From an uncultured Mycolicibacterium sp. (GTDB lineage: Bacteria > Actinomycetota > Actinomycetes > Mycobacteriales > Mycobacteriaceae), in contig NZ_CALDGS010000150.1 in the NCBI RefSeq assembly GCF_937941905.1, forward strand, positions 1 to 23,261: a DNA stretch of 23,261 bases, read 5' to 3'. This document shows positions 23,036 to 23,261 of this stretch, one piece after another. How positions within the stretch are numbered: the stretch's first letter is position 1; each line of letters opens with the position of its first letter. The translations under genes were made by a program, and so were the position numbers. The notes under the pieces were generated by a model that saw only the letters and a list, made by a program, of their open reading frames with translations, was not told the DNA's origin and did no database searches.

Positions 23036-23261
23036 GTACCACGGCGGCGCCGGTCTCACTGGAGGAGCACCACGAGGCGTCCCGGCAGGCCCAGCGTCGC
23101 GCCGACCGGTGGATGATCGCCGGCGCGGCGCTGATGGGCATGTGGGCGCCCGGCGTCATCGGGTTCCCGATCTTCATGCGCGGGGTGTGGTTGCAGCGGC
23201 AGGCCGCCCGGGCCGGACTGTCGGTGCGGCCGATGATCGTCACGCTCATCGGCTATCTCGT
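23032..23261 (+). CDS. Polytopic membrane protein of unknown family (copy B, cut by window edge)
   Basis: The first 76 residues are visible, from GTG 23032, which overlaps the previous stop. It aligns without gaps with copy A (19755-20438): 48 of 67 residues are identical by hand count, including SRQAQRRADRW, RGVWLQR, AAR, VRPM and VTLIGY. The first membrane segment and the start of the second are present; the proposed ligand region lies outside the window. A pair of related membrane subunits flanking one activase pair suggests a heteromeric complex or two isoenzymes. No known family was recognised. Confidence 0.85.
   Translation, partial: MSTTAAPVSLEEHHEASRQAQRRADRWMIAGAALMGMWAPGVIGFPIFMRGVWLQRQAARAGLSVRPMIVTLIGYL
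23081..23112 (+). repeat. Direct repeat, copy 2 (paralogous membrane-protein genes)
   Basis: Matches 19801-19832 at 31 of 32 bases in the same orientation, encoding the conserved SRQAQRRADRW segment of the second membrane protein. Confidence 0.8.

Noticed and set aside
19665..23249. Open frame of 1194 codons on the minus strand across the NorD/NorQ locus
   Set aside because: Antisense to clear family members, with no domain motif and biased composition; a shadow frame.
19755..23261. Locus as a classical nitric oxide reductase (nor) operon
   Set aside because: NorQ and NorD-like genes are present, but no NorB (His-rich haem-copper subunit) or NorC (CxxCH cytochrome) is found; the membrane proteins do not resemble them.
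1..23261. tRNA, rRNA, CRISPR, insertion-sequence or riboswitch elements
   Set aside because: None was recognised on reading; intergenic space is almost absent, apart from about 90 bases at 12.7 kb and 200 bases at 19 kb.

Overview
The window is very GC-rich and densely coded, with many ATGA/GTGA start-stop overlaps. It has GTG starts, (near-)leaderless promoters with TANNNT-type -10 boxes, FadE-like acyl-CoA dehydrogenase pairs and a remnant of a dehydrogenase family common in mycobacteria. Together these suggest an actinobacterium of the Mycobacterium/Mycolicibacterium type. That is an inference from style and gene families; no rRNA or other marker gene is present.

Region 1 (minus strand, about 12.65 kb down to 1) is one long operon read leftwards. 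Its order is SDR, Rieske oxygenase alpha subunit, Baeyer-Villiger-type flavin monooxygenase, SDR, CaiB/BaiF-type CoA-transferase, four acyl-CoA dehydrogenases in two long/short pairs, a ThDP-dependent enzyme, and an aldehyde dehydrogenase cut by the window edge. Region 2 (plus strand, 12.76-18.90 kb) is the divergent operon: a double SMP-30/NHL-like beta-propeller protein (possible lactonase), a GntR/HutC-type regulator, an acyl-CoA ligase, an SDR and a second acyl-CoA ligase. Read together they look like a pathway for a cyclic or terpenoid/steroid-like carbon source: hydroxylation, oxidation to a ketone, Baeyer-Villiger insertion to an ester or lactone, hydrolysis, CoA activation, dehydrogenation, C-C cleavage and aldehyde oxidation. 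The substrate cannot be read from sequence. The 87-bp divergent intergenic region carries a promoter on each strand and a HutC-like palindrome over the plus-strand -35 box.

Region 3 (18.9-19.1 kb) is a short spacer holding a hairpin and the N-terminal remnant of a dihydrodipicolinate-reductase-like dehydrogenase on the minus strand.

Region 4 (plus strand, 19.1 kb to the right edge) is the most unusual part. A TetR regulator is followed by a polytopic membrane protein of unknown family, a 35-residue tryptophan-rich membrane peptide, a NorD-like VWA protein, a NorQ/CbbQ-like AAA+ ATPase, a 42-residue membrane peptide, and a second copy of the polytopic membrane protein that runs off the window. 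NorQ/NorD-type pairs normally activate metalloenzymes, but no nitric oxide reductase, Rubisco or CO dehydrogenase gene is present. The duplicated membrane protein plus tiny peptide cassettes are therefore a candidate for an undescribed membrane (metallo)enzyme with its own activase. A matching CTGAC-N4-GTCAAC element sits upstream of the TetR gene and upstream of the first membrane-protein gene.

No tRNA, rRNA, CRISPR array or insertion sequence was recognised, and no stretch over 300 bases lacks a gene.
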